NCBI GenBank assembly: GCA_046299555.1 | Contig: JBKBHS010000001.1 | Coordinates: 744,001 to 808,000 of the forward strand | Reading direction: 5' to 3' | Length of the DNA: 64,000 nucleotides | Origin: CALKJP01 sp046299555 | GTDB lineage: Bacteria; Bacteroidota; Bacteroidia; JACCXN01 | Part shown: piece after piece, positions 9,510 to 17,209 of the stretch | Layout: each line of letters opens with the position of its first letter | How positions within the stretch are numbered: position 1 is the stretch's first letter | The notes under the pieces: generated by a model | Seen by the model: only the letters and a program-made list of their open reading frames with translations | Databases searched by the model: none | Told to the model about the DNA's origin: nothing | Translations under genes and position numbers: made by a program

Positions 9510-10229
9510 ATGTTAATTAAAAAGCTTTCCATAATTATTCCGGCTTATAATGAAGCAAGAACTATTCATTTAATATTGGATAAAGTAATTGCCGTTGAAT
9601 TAGCAAACCAAATAGAAAAGGAAATTATTATTGTTAACGATGCTTCAACCGATAATACATTAGAAGTTATTCAATCTTATATAAAAAATCATCCAAAGCA
9701 TAACATTCAGCTTTACAATCAACCTGTAAACCAAGGTAAAGGAGCAGCAATACATAAAGGAATTGAATTAGCAAGCGGAGAGTTTTTAATTGTTCAGGAT
9801 GCAGATTTAGAATATGATCCAAGAGAGTATAATCTCTTACTAAAACCTGTTATTGAAGGATTTGCTGATGTGGTTTATGGCTCCCGATTTATGGGGCATC
9901 ACCCTCATAGAATTTTGTTTTTCTGGCATTCAATAGGAAATAAATTTCTAACATTTTTATCCAATATGTTTACCAATCTGAATTTAACAGATATGGAAAC
10001 ATGTTATAAGTTAATAAAATCAGATATAGCTAAATCGCTACAATTAAAAGAAAAACGCTTTGGTTTTGAGCCGGAAGTTACGGCAAAGTTGGCTCGTGTT
10101 AACGGAATTCGTATTTACGAAGTGGGTATTTCTTATTATGGAAGAACCTATGAAGAAGGTAAAAAGATAGGTTGGAAAGATGGATTCAGAGCAATTTATT
10201 GTATTTTAAAATACAATTTGTTTTCCTAA
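9510..10229 (+). CDS. Family 2 glycosyltransferase, polyprenyl-phosphate sugar transferase type
   Basis: A 239-residue GT-A fold enzyme like the dolichyl/polyprenyl-phosphate mannosyl- or glucosyltransferases. It has SIIIPAYNEARTI near the N-terminus, the VNDASTDNT motif, the metal-binding QDADLEYDP (DxD equivalent) and a VYGSRF motif. No C-terminal membrane helices are present. The ATG at 9510 is preferred to an in-frame TTG three bases earlier. It converges with the GT39-like membrane protein without any gap; such enzymes make the lipid-linked sugar that GT39-type proteins use, so a shared pathway is possible though they are on opposite strands. Confidence 0.85.
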   Translation: MLIKKLSIIIPAYNEARTIHLILDKVIAVELANQIEKEIIIVNDASTDNTLEVIQSYIKNHPKHNIQLYNQPVNQGKGAAIHKGIELASGEFLIVQDADLEYDPREYNLLLKPVIEGFADVVYGSRFMGHHPHRILFFWHSIGNKFLTFLSNMFTNLNLTDMETCYKLIKSDIAKSLQLKEKRFGFEPEVTAKLARVNGIRIYEVGISYYGRTYEEGKKIGWKDGFRAIYCILKYNLFS

Positions 10230-11867
10230 TTATACCACTTTAATTTTTAATTGATTTATTCTTAAAGGCGATAAACTTTTATTCCAAACATAAAGTTTGC
10301 ATTTATCCCAATTACCTCCTTTAGGCGGTAAAATGGCGGTAGTTTTAAAATTATTCGACCATTTGTTTATAGGCCATTGATAATTTATATCATCTCCGCT
10401 TCCTTCAGTTGCTAAAACTAAATAAATTTCTGAGCTATCATCTTTTATTTCAAATGATGTTTCAACATTTATTTTTAAATGATAACTATAATTATCAACT
10501 TCGCTTTTGGTTATTATTAAGTTTCCGATATACTCATCTGTTTTAAAATCTATTTGATTTATATTTTCTGTCTTTTCATATCCCCAAGGACGTAATAAGT
10601 AAGTAAAGTATTTCCAATCCCATTCATTTTTACCAAAAAAACAGCGTTCGTACTTTTGAGTTAATTGAATATTTGTTAAAACCAACATAAATAGAATTGC
10701 AATAAGCAATGCTTTAAAAGCTATGCTTTTTTTAAATAAATATTTTTCTAATAATAAACCTGTAGGGAGTGCAAAAAGAGCAGTATATTCAATTAATGTT
10801 CTGCTTCCATAGGAGCATCCAAAGGTCCAATCATGCCACGATGCACCCAAATAAATAATAATACTAGTTAATATTAGTGTTGAAATTGCCCATACATTTT
10901 TCTTAAATGCAAAAACTAAAATGCTTAGAAAAAGAAAAATCCAAATAGGGTTATAAGTAAATAATCCATTATTCGGAGAAAATAAAAACTCTTTAAGCAT
11001 TGGCGAAGCCCAGTTAGAGAATGATTCCTTTTCGTAAGAGTAGTAAAAAGGTTTACCAGATAAATACATCCAGTATATTATTTGTGGAGCAAAAACAATT
11101 GCAACAGCTGCACAGGCAATGATGATATTTTTAATTTTTAAGTAATTGCGAATATCAATTTTGTTTTTAACTAAATGTTCTATAATAAAGAATATACCAA
11201 TAAATAAGCCGTTGGTAGGTCGTATTAAAACAATTAATGCTGCTGTAAAACATAATAAAATAAAGTGTTTTGTTTTGTGAAATTGATGAAATAGATAGGA
11301 GAGGTAAATAAATAAGCTAAAAAGAAAAAATGAATATACATGCGACATGCTTGCATATTCTATGATATAGTAATAAAGATTAGTGCCCCAAAATATTAAA
11401 GCTATGCTTATTATGGCTGCATTTACAGATAAAAATTTCTTAAGAAATAAAAATAGAAACATCAATCCCAATAAACCGTAAAACCAAGCTGCTATAAAAG
11501 GAATGTAATGATATAAGCCGAAAAACCCATCTGCGTTTTTATTTCTTATTTTTTCAATGCTGTGAATTAAAAAGAAGAAAGGACTTTGAAGTATGGCTAC
11601 TCCGGAAGTATATTTTGTTTTTATTTTTTCGTTTTCAATATAAAAACCGTAACCTGTTTTTTGTTCAATATTTTCAGGTAAGTTATCTGTTTTATATCCA
11701 TATATAAATGTAAAAGGTAAGTAGGAATAGTACCCAGCTCCATCACCAAAAATATTTCGTTTCCATTCTACTTGTGCATTATTATTCTGACGAAATACTG
11801 ATATAACTATTGTATAAAATAGGGCAATAAAAAAAAGTATGGGAATTATATGATTATAAATCTTCAA
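10230..11867 (-). CDS. Multi-spanning membrane protein, GT39/PMT-like glycosyltransferase
   Basis: A 545-residue integral membrane protein with about ten to twelve hydrophobic helices over residues ~8-395 and a hydrophilic beta-rich C-terminal domain (~420-545). An early loop with an RNIFGDGAGYYSYLP acidic motif after the first helix resembles the catalytic Asp loop of polyprenyl-phosphate-dependent GT-C transferases. The assignment to that superfamily is by topology and this loop only; donor and acceptor are unknown. It ends one base from the stop of the convergent GT2 gene and lies 25 bases downstream of the osmC gene at 11893-12309, so it may be the last gene of the methionine operon transcript. 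Confidence 0.6.
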   Translation of the reverse strand: MKIYNHIIPILFFIALFYTIVISVFRQNNNAQVEWKRNIFGDGAGYYSYLPFTFIYGYKTDNLPENIEQKTGYGFYIENEKIKTKYTSGVAILQSPFFFLIHSIEKIRNKNADGFFGLYHYIPFIAAWFYGLLGLMFLFLFLKKFLSVNAAIISIALIFWGTNLYYYIIEYASMSHVYSFFLFSLFIYLSYLFHQFHKTKHFILLCFTAALIVLIRPTNGLFIGIFFIIEHLVKNKIDIRNYLKIKNIIIACAAVAIVFAPQIIYWMYLSGKPFYYSYEKESFSNWASPMLKEFLFSPNNGLFTYNPIWIFLFLSILVFAFKKNVWAISTLILTSIIIYLGASWHDWTFGCSYGSRTLIEYTALFALPTGLLLEKYLFKKSIAFKALLIAILFMLVLTNIQLTQKYERCFFGKNEWDWKYFTYLLRPWGYEKTENINQIDFKTDEYIGNLIITKSEVDNYSYHLKINVETSFEIKDDSSEIYLVLATEGSGDDINYQWPINKWSNNFKTTAILPPKGGNWDKCKLYVWNKSLSPLRINQLKIKVV

Positions 11868-11892
11868 ATGCTCATCAAAAAAAATTATGCTA

Positions 11893-12309
11893 TTATAAAA
11901 TAATTTTATAAGAGTAGCTAATTTTTGCAGTATGTTCTAATGTTTTAGCTACCGAACAATATTTTTCAACTGCAAGAAATAATGCATGTTTTACTTTTTC
12001 TTCATCCAGCTTTCCTTTTAGAATAAATTCCATGTGAATAGTTTTAAATAAACTTACATCTCCTTGTTTTTCTCTTTCTCCATTTACTATCACATCATAA
12101 TCTTCTACAATTTGCCTTTGTTTTTTTAATATGTGTAACAAATCCATCGAGGCGCATGAACCAATGGCAACCAATAATAATTCCATTGGTCTTACACCTA
12201 AATCTTTTCCACCTACATCGGGAGATCCATCTATCAGCACTTCATTACCTCTTTCATTAAGTGCTTTTAAATGTACGTCTTCGTTTATTCTTATAAGTTT
12301 AATCTGCAT
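11893..12309 (-). CDS. OsmC family protein, distal copy in the met operon
   Basis: A 138-residue OsmC/Ohr-fold protein. The family's two reactive cysteines are visible: one in AIGSCASMDLLH (~52) and one in EKYCSVAKTLEH (~118). OsmC relatives reduce organic hydroperoxides or handle thiol species. It is the fifth gene of a leftward methionine set (metY, osmC, metX, hom, osmC), three bases after hom, which suggests a job in sulfur or thiol chemistry, but that is inference. It is clearly different in sequence from the first OsmC protein. Confidence 0.85.
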   Translation of the reverse strand: MQIKLIRINEDVHLKALNERGNEVLIDGSPDVGGKDLGVRPMELLLVAIGSCASMDLLHILKKQRQIVEDYDVIVNGEREKQGDVSLFKTIHMEFILKGKLDEEKVKHALFLAVEKYCSVAKTLEHTAKISYSYKIIL

Positions 12310-12312
12310 ACG

Positions 12313-13569
12313 TTATAGTGTTTCTGCTAATACTTCATTTTCTACAAACTTAAAAGATTTATCATTCGAATAGCTATTTATTTTATCGTTTTGTAATGCA
12401 ATAAATAGTTTGTTTTCTTTAATCAGATGTTGATTTTTAATTATTTCCTGTAATGAAATTTTCCCAACAACGTAATTGTAAGTTGATGCAGTATAAGCTT
12501 CCTCAATTTCAATAAAATTAAATCGTTTTAATTCTTCTTTAGTATTGTATCGCAAATAAATTTTTAATGAAACATTATTGGTAAACTCCGGAGCGTTGCC
12601 TTGTTCGCGTTTTTTAAACTCATATTTGTAGCCATGCGACAGTGCTGAAATATCGGAGAGTACTGCAGCACCCGTTGGATAACTTCCGGCTCCTCTGCCT
12701 TGTAAAAATTGCTCGCCTGAAAATTTACCTTCAACTATTACACCATTAAATTCATTCTCTACATTAAATAATTGATTGTTATTTCTTATAAACTGAGGTA
12801 AAACCAACACGTTTAGTTTATTGTTTTCAGTTAACGTTATAGTTGGCGTTAATTTTATTTTATAATTTTTTTCAGAAGCATATTGGATATCATTTTCTTT
12901 TAAACCGGTAATACCAATATTGAGTACATCGTTTGAATTTACAATAGTGCCAAAGGCATGTAATGCTAAAATGATGGCTTTATATTTTGGATCAAAACCT
13001 TCTACATCATTTGTTGGATCACTTTCTGCAAAGCCCTTTTCTTGTGCTTCTTTTAACGCTTTTTCGTAGCTTATTTTTTCGTTGATGGTTTTAGTAAGAA
13101 TATAATTAGTAGTGCCATTAAAAATTCCTGATAGCTTCTGTAATGGCTCATTGTCAAAATATTCTTCTAAGGTTCTAATAATTGGAATACTTCCACAGGC
13201 AGCACCTTCGTACAACAATGAAACATTATGCTTTTTTTGTAGTTCATATAATTCTTGTAAATGTAAAGCCAACATTTTTTTGTTTGCTGTTACAACATGT
13301 TTCCCCTTTTGTATAGCTGCTTTCACTATTTCATAAGCTTCTTCTGCGTTATCAATCAATTCAACTACTACATCAATTTCAGGATTTTCGAGAATATCGT
13401 TTTTGTCAAAAGAAATTAATTCTTGAGCAAATTCTCTTTTTTTGTTTTTATTTTTTACTACAATTTTTTCAATGTCAGCTTTAAATCCTGTGCTTTTATT
13501 TAATACATGGTACAAACCTTGTCCAACACAGCCAAAGCCAAATAATCCTATTTTAATTCTGGAGCTCAT
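12313..13569 (-). CDS. hom: Homoserine dehydrogenase
   Basis: NAD(P)H-dependent reduction of aspartate semialdehyde to homoserine, the precursor used by MetX. The protein has 418 residues: a Rossmann motif GLFGFGCVGQG (~8-18), TANKKMLA (~93-100), the catalytic-domain signature GIFNGTTNYIL (~148-158) and the ESDPTNDVEGFDPKYKA segment. The C-terminal ~70 residues look like a reduced or divergent regulatory (ACT-like) region. The start overlaps the metX end by 17 bases, so the two are translationally coupled. The osmC gene follows three bases later. Confidence 0.93.
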   Translation of the reverse strand: MSSRIKIGLFGFGCVGQGLYHVLNKSTGFKADIEKIVVKNKNKKREFAQELISFDKNDILENPEIDVVVELIDNAEEAYEIVKAAIQKGKHVVTANKKMLALHLQELYELQKKHNVSLLYEGAACGSIPIIRTLEEYFDNEPLQKLSGIFNGTTNYILTKTINEKISYEKALKEAQEKGFAESDPTNDVEGFDPKYKAIILALHAFGTIVNSNDVLNIGITGLKENDIQYASEKNYKIKLTPTITLTENNKLNVLVLPQFIRNNNQLFNVENEFNGVIVEGKFSGEQFLQGRGAGSYPTGAAVLSDISALSHGYKYEFKKREQGNAPEFTNNVSLKIYLRYNTKEELKRFNFIEIEEAYTASTYNYVVGKISLQEIIKNQHLIKENKLFIALQNDKINSYSNDKSFKFVENEVLAETL

Positions 13570-14602
13570 AAATGTTCTTTTTTAATTCATTTTTTGTAAA
13601 ATGTTTTTCTATTTCATTAGCTATCTTTTCTGTTTCAATTAAAAATCCATCATGCCCATATAAAGAGTCAATTTCTGTATATAGAGCATTGGGAATATGC
13701 TTGGCTAAAAACTTTTGTTCTTCAACAGGAAACAGTAAATCGCTTGATATTCCAATTACCAATGTTTTTGCTTTTATTTGATGTAATGCATTTTCAATAC
13801 CGCCTCTATTTCTTCCAACATGATGTGAATCCATAGCTTTTGTCAAATACCAATATGAATATGCGTTAAATCGCTTTACTAATTTTTCTCCTTGATAATT
13901 TTGATAGCTTGAGGCTTTTAAATCTCCAAGGTTTTCGCTTTTGTCTTCGCTTTGTGTTGCCTTATAGGTATTATAATTTCTGTAGCTCAGCAAAGCAATA
14001 GCTCTTGCGGTTTTTAATCCTTTTAAACCTGCATCGGGTGCATTGTTAAACCAAGTTCTATCAGCTTTAATTGCCAATCGCTGTGTTTCATTAAATGCGA
14101 TTCCCCAAGGCGAGTGTTGTGCATTGGTGGCAAGTACTATTAAATTATCAATAATGTCATTTCTTAATATTGCCCATTCAAGCGCTTGTTGCCCGCCTAA
14201 TGAACCGCCTATTAATGTGTTTATTTTTTCTATGCCAAGATGTTGGCGTAACAATTCAAGCGAGTTGACAATATCACGAACTGTAATTTCAGGAAAGTGA
14301 TGATAGTAAGGATTACCGGTATCCGGATTAATGGATAATGGATTTGTTGAACCATAATGCGAACCAAGTATATTGGCGCATACAATAAAATGTTCTTCGG
14401 GATTAAAAAGATTATTTTCTCCAAATAATCCTTTCCACCAATCGAATACATCAGAGTTGGCAGTTAGGGCATGTGCTACCCAAATTACATTGTCTTTTTG
14501 GGCATTTAATTTTCCATAGGTATGGTAAGCCAATTGTAATTCAGGTAGCTTTTTGCCTGACTCTAACTGAAATGGTTTTTTATAGAAAAATACTTGAGCC
14601 AT
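13553..14602 (-). CDS. metX: Homoserine O-acetyltransferase
   Basis: Acetyl-CoA-dependent acylation of homoserine, giving the O-acetylhomoserine used by MetY. The 349-residue alpha/beta hydrolase shows the nucleophile elbow GGSLGGQQALEWA (Ser near residue 133), an oxyanion-region ANILGSHYGSTNP and the late YGHDGFL motif with the catalytic His. The Asp of the triad is in GISSDLLFPVEE. It lies two bases after the osmC gene at 14605-15060 and overlaps hom by 17 bases. Acetyl rather than succinyl use is assumed from the family; the sequence alone does not prove it. Confidence 0.92.
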   Translation of the reverse strand: MAQVFFYKKPFQLESGKKLPELQLAYHTYGKLNAQKDNVIWVAHALTANSDVFDWWKGLFGENNLFNPEEHFIVCANILGSHYGSTNPLSINPDTGNPYYHHFPEITVRDIVNSLELLRQHLGIEKINTLIGGSLGGQQALEWAILRNDIIDNLIVLATNAQHSPWGIAFNETQRLAIKADRTWFNNAPDAGLKGLKTARAIALLSYRNYNTYKATQSEDKSENLGDLKASSYQNYQGEKLVKRFNAYSYWYLTKAMDSHHVGRNRGGIENALHQIKAKTLVIGISSDLLFPVEEQKFLAKHIPNALYTEIDSLYGHDGFLIETEKIANEIEKHFTKNELKKNIYELQN

Positions 14603-14604
14603 TT

Positions 14605-15060
14605 TTAATTTAAAAAAATAGGTTGAGTAAAGAAATATTTAATAGGAGTAGGGTTAGCCAGATTATCATTTACAGGACATCTTTCTTTTACCTTTGTAAT
14701 TAGTTCATTTACTAATTCCTGCTTTTCTGCATCGGTTTCTAATTCAATATGAACATTAAGCGATTGAAATCCGGCTCTTTCTTTATCCGATATTCCAAGA
14801 AATTTTTCAGGATTAATATCTCCATTGATATAAATTTTTAATGTTTTAATTTGAATGTTTAGCTCTTTTGCTACCACATGAAATACTACATTCAGACATC
14901 CTGCATACCCCGCTAAAATGTATTCTACCGGATTAGGAGCTTCATCTTTGCCTCCCAATGCTTCAGGTTCATCAACTGTAATGTTGAATTGTCTTGCTTT
15001 ACCTTCGTATTTTGTTGGGTTTATACTTTTACCATTTATTGAAAAATTTAAGTTGCTCAT
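14605..15060 (-). CDS. OsmC family protein, proximal copy in the met operon
   Basis: A 151-residue OsmC-fold protein with the two family cysteines, in LAGYAGCLNVVFH (~55) and VKERCPVNDNLA (~130), and the PNPVEYILAGYAG signature. It lies between metY and metX. Related proteins are peroxidases or thiol-handling enzymes; the location points to a role connected with sulfide, persulfide or homocysteine metabolism, which is inference. A GTTTAAAC-centred palindrome is found in its leader, and an inverted-repeat element separates it from metY. Confidence 0.86.
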   Translation of the reverse strand: MSNLNFSINGKSINPTKYEGKARQFNITVDEPEALGGKDEAPNPVEYILAGYAGCLNVVFHVVAKELNIQIKTLKIYINGDINPEKFLGISDKERAGFQSLNVHIELETDAEKQELVNELITKVKERCPVNDNLANPTPIKYFFTQPIFLN

Positions 15061-15073
15061 TTTTTTAATTATT

Positions 15074-15087
15074 AATGTTTAAACAAT
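15074..15087. repeat. GTTTAAAC-centred near-palindrome before osmC
   Basis: AATGTTTAAACAAT, two mismatches short of the copies before scoA and scoB, 13 bases upstream of the leftward osmC ATG. Confidence 0.4.
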
Positions 15088-15103
15088 AATTTTATTTGAT
15101 TTT

Positions 15104-15196
15104 CGTCATTGCGAATACGCCACATGCGTATAAAGCAATCAAATTTTGGCTTTATTAATTTAAGATTGCTTCGGTAGTTCCTACCTCGCAATGACG
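15104..15196. repeat. Inverted-repeat intergenic element (REP/MITE-like)
   Basis: A 93-base element with perfect 11-base ends CGTCATTGCGA (15104-15114) and TCGCAATGACG (15186-15196) and a nested 8-base pair AAGCAATC / GATTGCTT (15133-15140, 15164-15171). It is richer in GC than its surroundings and contains no gene. It sits between metY and osmC inside the methionine operon, where its transcript would form a long hairpin. The type is typical of dispersed palindromic elements in Bacteroidota genomes; only one copy was noticed here. Confidence 0.7.
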
Positions 15197-15223
15197 TTTT
15201 ATTGTTTTAGTTAAATGATGATT

Positions 15224-16573
15224 TTAATTCAGTACTGCCTCTTTCAATTCTTTCTCAATAGCAATAACTTTTTCAAAAGCTTGTTGTAAGTCAGCTTTAA
15301 TATCATCTATATGTTCTATGCCCACTGATACACGTAATAAACCAGGTTCAACACCTGCTGATTTTTGTTCAGCTTCCGTTAACTGTTCGTGAGTAGTAGA
15401 TGCAGGATGAATAATTAATGTTTTAGCATCGCCTACATTTGCAAGGTGACTGATTAATTTGAGATTATCCACTAATGCATCAGCTGCTGTTTTACCACCT
15501 TTTACTTTAAAAGATAATACACCACCAAAACCTCTTTTTAAATATTTTTTAGCTAATTCATGATAAGGTGAAGATTTTAATCCCGGATAATTAACGTATT
15601 CCACTTGCGGATGATTTTCTAACCACTCCGCTAAAGCTTGTGCATTTTGAACATGACGCTCTACACGTAATGACAATGTTTCTAATCCTTGTATTAACTG
15701 GAATGAGTTGAATGGACTGATGGATGCTCCAAAATCTCTTAATCCTTCTACGCGTGCACGAATAATAAATGCAATGTTGGGTAAGCCTAAGGGATTATTT
15801 TCACCAAACACATCCCAGAATTTTAAACCATGGTAGCCTTCTGCAGGCTCAGTAAATTGTGGAAATTTACCATTACCCCAGTTAAAGTTTCCGCCATCAA
15901 CAATTACTCCTCCTATACTTGTTCCATGGCCGCCAATCCATTTGGTGGCTGATGCAGTAACTATATTAGCACCATATTCAATTGGACGGAACAAATATCC
16001 TCCTGCGCCAAAAGTGTTATCAACTACAAGAGGGATATCATATTTTTGAGCAAGTTTTGCAATGGCTTCAAAATCGGGAATATTAAACCCAGGATTTCCA
16101 ATTGTTTCAAGATAGATAGCTTTTGTTTTTTCATCAATTAATTTTTCAAAAGCTTCTACTTTGTCGCCATCCGCAAAACGAACTTCAATTCCTAATCGTT
16201 TAAAAGCTACTTTGAATTGATTATAGGTTCCGCCATACAAAAACGATGTTGAAACAAAGTTATCGCCTGCCTGTAAAATATTATTTAAAGCAATAAACTG
16301 AGCTGCTTGGCCAGACGATGTAGCAAGTGCAGCAACTCCGCCTTCTAATGCAGCAATGCGTTTTTCAAACACATCGGTAGTTGGATTCATAATTCGGGTA
16401 TAAATATTTCCGAATTCTTTTAATCCAAACAAATTGGCTGCATGTTCGGAATTTTTAAACACATACGAAGTAGTTTGATAAATTGGTACAGCTCTTGAAC
16501 CTGTTGTTGCATCGGCTTCCTGGCCTGCATGTAATTGTAATGTTTCGAATTTTAAATTATTAATTGTGCTCAT
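15224..16573 (-). CDS. metY: O-acetylhomoserine sulfhydrylase (aminocarboxypropyltransferase)
   Basis: PLP enzyme of the Cys/Met metabolism family making homocysteine from O-acetylhomoserine and sulfide. The 449 residues include the N-terminal TLQLHAGQE, the YTRIMNPTTDVFE motif, ATSSGQAAQF, the cofactor Asp in VVDNTFGAGG (~187) and the PLP lysine in ATKWIGGHGTS (~210). The length and the inserted FPQFTEP..GYHG segment fit MetY rather than cystathionine gamma-synthase. It is the first structural gene after a ~465-base leader holding a SAM-I riboswitch and a poly-cysteine leader ORF, so it is predicted to be repressed when SAM is high. Confidence 0.95.
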   Translation of the reverse strand: MSTINNLKFETLQLHAGQEADATTGSRAVPIYQTTSYVFKNSEHAANLFGLKEFGNIYTRIMNPTTDVFEKRIAALEGGVAALATSSGQAAQFIALNNILQAGDNFVSTSFLYGGTYNQFKVAFKRLGIEVRFADGDKVEAFEKLIDEKTKAIYLETIGNPGFNIPDFEAIAKLAQKYDIPLVVDNTFGAGGYLFRPIEYGANIVTASATKWIGGHGTSIGGVIVDGGNFNWGNGKFPQFTEPAEGYHGLKFWDVFGENNPLGLPNIAFIIRARVEGLRDFGASISPFNSFQLIQGLETLSLRVERHVQNAQALAEWLENHPQVEYVNYPGLKSSPYHELAKKYLKRGFGGVLSFKVKGGKTAADALVDNLKLISHLANVGDAKTLIIHPASTTHEQLTEAEQKSAGVEPGLLRVSVGIEHIDDIKADLQQAFEKVIAIEKELKEAVLN

Positions 16574-16623
16574 TTTTTTTTAGTTTTTAATTGGGTTTGT
16601 AAATTGATTTATGAAAAGTGAAT

Positions 16624-16691
16624 TTGATTAAGGAAAAGCGTAGCAATAACCATTGCGCGCGAGTGGCTCTGCCGGCTTGTCGCTTAATCAA
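16624..16691 (-). other. Long stem-loop between leader ORF and metY
   Basis: TTGATTAAG (16624-16632) pairs with CTTAATCAA (16683-16691); an inner GCAAT-AACC-ATTGC hairpin (16644-16657) and GCG/CGC pairs extend the structure. It is markedly GC-richer than the flanks. It begins 36 bases after the leader-peptide stop and ends 51 bases before the metY start. No U run follows, so it is not a standard intrinsic terminator; it may be an attenuation or processing structure, or an inserted palindromic element. Confidence 0.5.
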
Positions 16692-16726
16692 TTGTATTAT
16701 GTACAAATGGATTTTGAGACAATGCC

Positions 16727-16855
16727 TTAGCAGCAGCTACAACAGCAGCAACAGCAACACATTGTCATTTGAGATGATGAATTGAAATAATTAAAATTTA
16801 AGCCAATGGGCTTAAGATGTTTAGAAGAATTTTTAAATAATTTTGTTGTTTTCAT
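16727..16855 (-). CDS. Poly-cysteine leader peptide upstream of metY
   Basis: A 42-codon ORF starting with MKTTKLFKNSSKHLKP and ending MTMCCCCCCCSCC, i.e. nine Cys codons (TGT and TGC mixed) and one Ser in the last ten positions. The ATG at 16855 is chosen because it follows the riboswitch P1 strand by five bases (an unstructured AAAAA spacer); an in-frame ATG further upstream lies inside the aptamer. Such a run is not a plausible folded protein, but is what a cysteine-responsive leader would look like: ribosomes would pause when Cys-tRNA is scarce. Poly-cysteine leader ORFs are known in mycobacteria; the combination with a SAM aptamer here is read directly from the sequence, the function is inferred. 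Confidence 0.75.
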   Translation of the reverse strand: MKTTKLFKNSSKHLKPIGLNFNYFNSSSQMTMCCCCCCCSCC

Positions 16856-16860
16856 TTTTT

Positions 16861-17007
16861 GTAACTCATTTATATTTCTCAAATCACCATTGATTTGAGT
16901 AGGATTTGGCACCGGTTTTCCAATTCCGATTAAAATCGGAACTTATAGTTGGTTGCCAGAGGGTCATAGAGCCTATTCTCTCGCCTCATTCTTTATAAAT
17001 TCGTTAC
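16861..17007 (-). ncRNA. SAM-I (S-box) riboswitch of the met operon
   Basis: On the minus strand all SAM-I elements occur in order: P1 5' strand (17007-16994), the AAGA joining segment, P2 with the GAGGCGAG...TGACCCTC kink-turn, the invariant GGCAACC (16957-16951), a P3 extension TTCCGAT/ATCGGAA, GGTGCCAAATCC (16913-16902), the P4 hairpin CTCAAATCA/TGATTTGAG (16899-16878), AAA, and the P1 3' strand (16874-16861). P1 has 12 Watson-Crick pairs with a tandem G-A mismatch. Ligand S-adenosylmethionine is known for this class. There is no terminator hairpin directly after it; the P1 3' strand instead ends five bases before the leader-peptide ATG, suggesting control of translation initiation. Confidence 0.9.
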
Positions 17008-17030
17008 CAACAACTACTTAGAAGGGTAAC
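17003..17030 (-). promoter_or_regulatory. Possible anti-P1 hairpin 5' of the SAM aptamer
   Basis: GTTACC (17030-17025) can pair with GGTAAC (17008-17003). The second arm shares GTAAC with the P1 5' strand, so this hairpin and P1 exclude each other; it is a candidate for the ligand-free state. Confidence 0.4.
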
Positions 17031-17044
17031 TGAATTTTGCGATG

Positions 17045-17052
17045 CAAAGATA
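17045..17052 (-). promoter_or_regulatory. Promoter element of the met operon leader
   Basis: TATCTTTG on the minus strand, followed by C, matches TAnnTTTG. Transcription would start near 17038, just upstream of the anti-P1 hairpin and the SAM aptamer. Confidence 0.6.
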
Positions 17053-17126
17053 CGGTAAAAACATTTCAAATTTCCAAATATTTTTATTAAAAAATTTTTA
17101 AATGATTGATAATTAATTGTATAAAA

Positions 17127-17134
17127 TAGTTTTG
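17127..17134 (+). promoter_or_regulatory. Promoter element of the small gene at 17210
   Basis: TAGTTTTG fits TAnnTTTG and lies 75 bases upstream of the ATG at 17210, divergent from the met operon promoter. Confidence 0.45.
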
Positions 17135-17209
17135 CTAAAAATTAAAATACCTTTTTTGAGCGATTGATTTTTGACAATTTCTTTTATCTCTTTGATAAAA
17201 ATTTTGAAT

